A stretch of 40,738 nucleotides of DNA. Origin: Clostridiales bacterium (GTDB taxonomy: Bacteria; Bacillota; Clostridia; Christensenellales; Aristaeellaceae). Below are positions 39,307-40,738 of the stretch, one piece after another. The DNA lies in contig SVGU01000018.1 of assembly GCA_015056155.1 (NCBI GenBank), positions 1 to 40,738 on the forward strand, given 5' to 3'. The notes beneath the pieces were generated by a model. That model was not told the DNA's origin and searched no databases. It was given only the letters and a program-made list of their open reading frames with translations. Every line of letters starts with the position of its first letter. Positions within the stretch are counted from its first letter, which is position 1. The translations under genes were made by a program, and so were the position numbers.

Positions 39307-40410
39307 ATGGCGGAGCGCATCGTGGTCGGCATGTCCGGCGGCGTGGACTCGTCCGTGGCGGCGCTGCTGCTCAAGCAGCAGGGCTACGACGTGGTCGGCG
39401 TGTTCATGAAGAACTGGGAGGAAGAGGGCGAGGACGGCGTCTGCACGGCCGAGGAGGACTGGAACGACGTCCGCGAGGTCTGCGAGACCATCGGTATCCC
39501 GTATTATGCGGTGAATTTCGCGCAGGAGTACTGGGACCGCGTGTTCAGCTACTTCCTGGACGAATACCGCGCCGGACGTACGCCGAATCCCGATGTGCTG
39601 TGCAACCGCGAGATCAAGTTCAAGGCGTTCCTCGACTTCGCCATGCAGCTGGGCGCGTCCCGGATGGCGACGGGGCATTTCGTGCAGACGAATGAGCACG
39701 GCGACCTCCTGCGCGGCGCGGACCCGAACAAGGATCAGAGTTACTTCCTCTATATGCTCCACCGGGCGCAGCTGAAGAAGGCACTGTTCCCCGTTGGCCA
39801 CATGACCAAGGCGGAGGTCCGCGCCATCGCCGAGGCGAACGGGCTGATCAACAGCAAGAAGAAGGACTCCACCGGCGTGTGCTTCATTGGCGAGCGGCGG
39901 TTCAAGAAGTTCCTGCAGGAGTTCCTGCCTGCCCAGCCGGGCGACATGGTCGCGCCGGACGGGACGGTCGTCGGGCGGCATGACGGCCTGATGTACTATA
40001 CCCTCGGCCAGCGGCGCGGCCTGGGTATCGGCGGCATGGGCGACGGCCGGAGCTGGTTCGTGATCGGGAAGGATCTGGAGCGGAACTGGCTGCTCGTCGC
40101 GCAGGGCGAGGACCATCCGATGCTGTATTCGACCCTGAGCATCAGCGGCGGCGTGACCTGGGTGGGCGATGCGCCCATCAAGGTGGGGGAGACGCTGCGC
40201 TGCACGTGCAAGTACCGCTACCGCCAGACCGACCAGCCGGTCGACGCGACGCTGCAGGAGGATGGAAAGCTCCTGCTGAGGTCGCTGGAGCCCCAGCGCG
40301 CGGTGACGCCCGGACAGAGCGCGGTGCTCTATCTGGGGGATAAGTGCATCGGCGGCGCCGTGGTGGAGCGGGTGCTGGATGCCGGAATGGCGAACGGCGG
40401 AATGCGGTGA
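39307..40410 (+). CDS. mnmA: tRNA-specific 2-thiouridylase MnmA
   Basis: 367 aa, standard length. The PP-loop is [17 protein letters not shown] (residues 6-22). The catalytic cysteines are Cys99 ([12 protein letters not shown]) and Cys192 ([12 protein letters not shown]), which transfer sulfur to C2 of U34 in tRNA for Lys, Glu and Gln. [13 protein letters not shown] and [12 protein letters not shown] are further MnmA hallmarks, followed by the C-terminal beta barrel. The start lies directly after the tmk stop (TAAATG) with GGAGGCGGAG upstream. It is the last gene of the operon and is immediately followed by the rRNA promoter region; I see no good terminator between them. Confidence 0.96.
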   Translation: MAERIVVGMSGGVDSSVAALLLKQQGYDVVGVFMKNWEEEGEDGVCTAEEDWNDVREVCETIGIPYYAVNFAQEYWDRVFSYFLDEYRAGRTPNPDVLCNREIKFKAFLDFAMQLGASRMATGHFVQTNEHGDLLRGADPNKDQSYFLYMLHRAQLKKALFPVGHMTKAEVRAIAEANGLINSKKKDSTGVCFIGERRFKKFLQEFLPAQPGDMVAPDGTVVGRHDGLMYYTLGQRRGLGIGGMGDGRSWFVIGKDLERNWLLVAQGEDHPMLYSTLSISGGVTWVGDAPIKVGETLRCTCKYRYRQTDQPVDATLQEDGKLLLRSLEPQRAVTPGQSAVLYLGDKCIGGAVVERVLDAGMANGGMR

Positions 40411-40516
40411 CAGCTTCAAAATACGGGGTATAGGGAACGATTGGGAATGCATTCCAGGTGAATGTTCGAAAAACGAAAAAGGAATGAAAAAAGTTCAAAA
40501 AAAGTGAAAAAAGGTG

Positions 40517-40545
40517 TTGACATAAATCTGAAACCGTGATATTAT
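40517..40545 (+). promoter_or_regulatory. Ribosomal RNA operon promoter
   Basis: Consensus -35 TTGACA (40517-40522), 17-base spacer and extended -10 TGA-TATTAT (40540-40545). Upstream, about 40476-40512 holds A-tracts (GAAAAAGG, GAAAAAAG, CAAAAAAAG, GAAAAAAGG) roughly one helical turn apart, as in an UP element. This is a typical strong rrn promoter; transcription should begin near 40552. Confidence 0.88.
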
Positions 40546-40551
40546 GAACAA

Positions 40552-40685
40552 GCTGATTCGCACGGCACACCGAGCGAACGGCACTGAACCTTGAAAACGA
40601 TACAGAACGAGAATAACGCAAACAAGAGACAGTAATTCCGAATGAGTTGAACTTGGCCGGTGAGACCGGTTAAGGATAAAGGATT
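40552..40685 (+). other. Pre-16S leader
   Basis: Untranslated leader between the promoter and mature 16S. It holds the segment TGAACCTTGAAAACGATACA (40585-40604), resembling the conserved leader/spacer motif of clostridial rrn operons that includes a boxA-like antitermination site. No coding frame. Confidence 0.6.
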
Positions 40686-40738
40686 AAACGCAAGAGTTTG
40701 ATCCTGGCTCAGGACGAACGCTGGCGGCGTGCCTAACA
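40686..40738 (+). rRNA. rrs: 16S ribosomal RNA, 5' end (truncated by window)
   Basis: The universal 27F site AGAGTTTGATCCTGGCTCAG begins at 40693, placing the mature 5' end about seven bases earlier. The following GACGAACGCTGGCGGCGTGCCTAACA is the usual Firmicutes/Clostridia start. Only about 53 bases are inside the window, so finer taxonomy is not possible. Confidence 0.97.

Noticed and set aside
37987-40452. 821-codon minus-strand open frame opposite tmk and mnmA
   Set aside because: Antisense shadow; His/Arg/Ala/Leu-rich with no motif, while the plus strand encodes well-known proteins.

Overview
The window is a high-GC stretch from a Firmicutes-type bacterium. The 16S rRNA gene that begins at the right edge has a Clostridia-like 5' end, and genes carry strong AGGAGG-type ribosome sites. 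LplB/LplC-type sugar permeases, YesM/YesN-type regulation and AzlCD also fit a (probably gut) clostridium. The secreted-protein leaders and the small GC-rich hairpin repeats recall Christensenellales/Oscillospirales relatives, but the window cannot settle this. I see no phage, insertion sequence, CRISPR array or tRNA gene.

Positions 1-27,361 are one large glycan / amino-sugar utilisation locus built from two divergent halves. Half 1: a leftward unit starts at a promoter near 11,440. It encodes two ABC permeases and a solute-binding protein, then, past an internal hairpin, an M20 amidohydrolase, a C39-like peptidase, a small PQ-loop-like membrane protein, a GHL10-type glycosidase-like protein, a LOR/SDH-domain protein and a GH20 hexosaminidase. 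Opposite it runs a rightward unit: N-acetylglucosamine-kinase-like protein, SIS-domain protein, neutral-ceramidase-family protein and a ROK regulator. Half 2 repeats the design. A second leftward permease-permease-binding protein set is divergent from a rightward unit of GH94 chitobiose phosphorylase, phosphohexose mutase, YesM-type histidine kinase, a third binding protein and a YesN-type response regulator.

The inferred pathway is import of N-acetylated oligosaccharides, trimming by GH20, and phosphorolysis of (GlcNAc)2 to GlcNAc-1-P plus GlcNAc. The kinase then handles GlcNAc and the mutase GlcNAc-1-P, converging on GlcNAc-6-P. No classical nagA or nagB lies in the window. Several unassigned enzymes here (M20, ceramidase-like, SIS, LOR/SDH) are candidates for downstream or side-chain steps.

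Positions 27,362-27,741 are gene-free and packed with hairpins. They include an inverted copy of a 123-bp structured repeat whose other copy is at 1-123. Then come a secreted multi-domain protein, a MATE transporter, GNAT-AzlD-AzlC, and a pyrimidine phosphorylase with a uracil-DNA-glycosylase-like protein, all leftward.

From about 34,888 a rightward operon encodes an ADP-ribosylglycohydrolase, a methyltransferase, an Orn/Lys/Arg-decarboxylase-family enzyme, a HAD phosphatase-thymidylate kinase fusion, and MnmA. A strong rRNA promoter and the first ~53 bases of a 16S gene end the window.

Functions are assigned by reading motifs and remembered family sequences; no database search was run.
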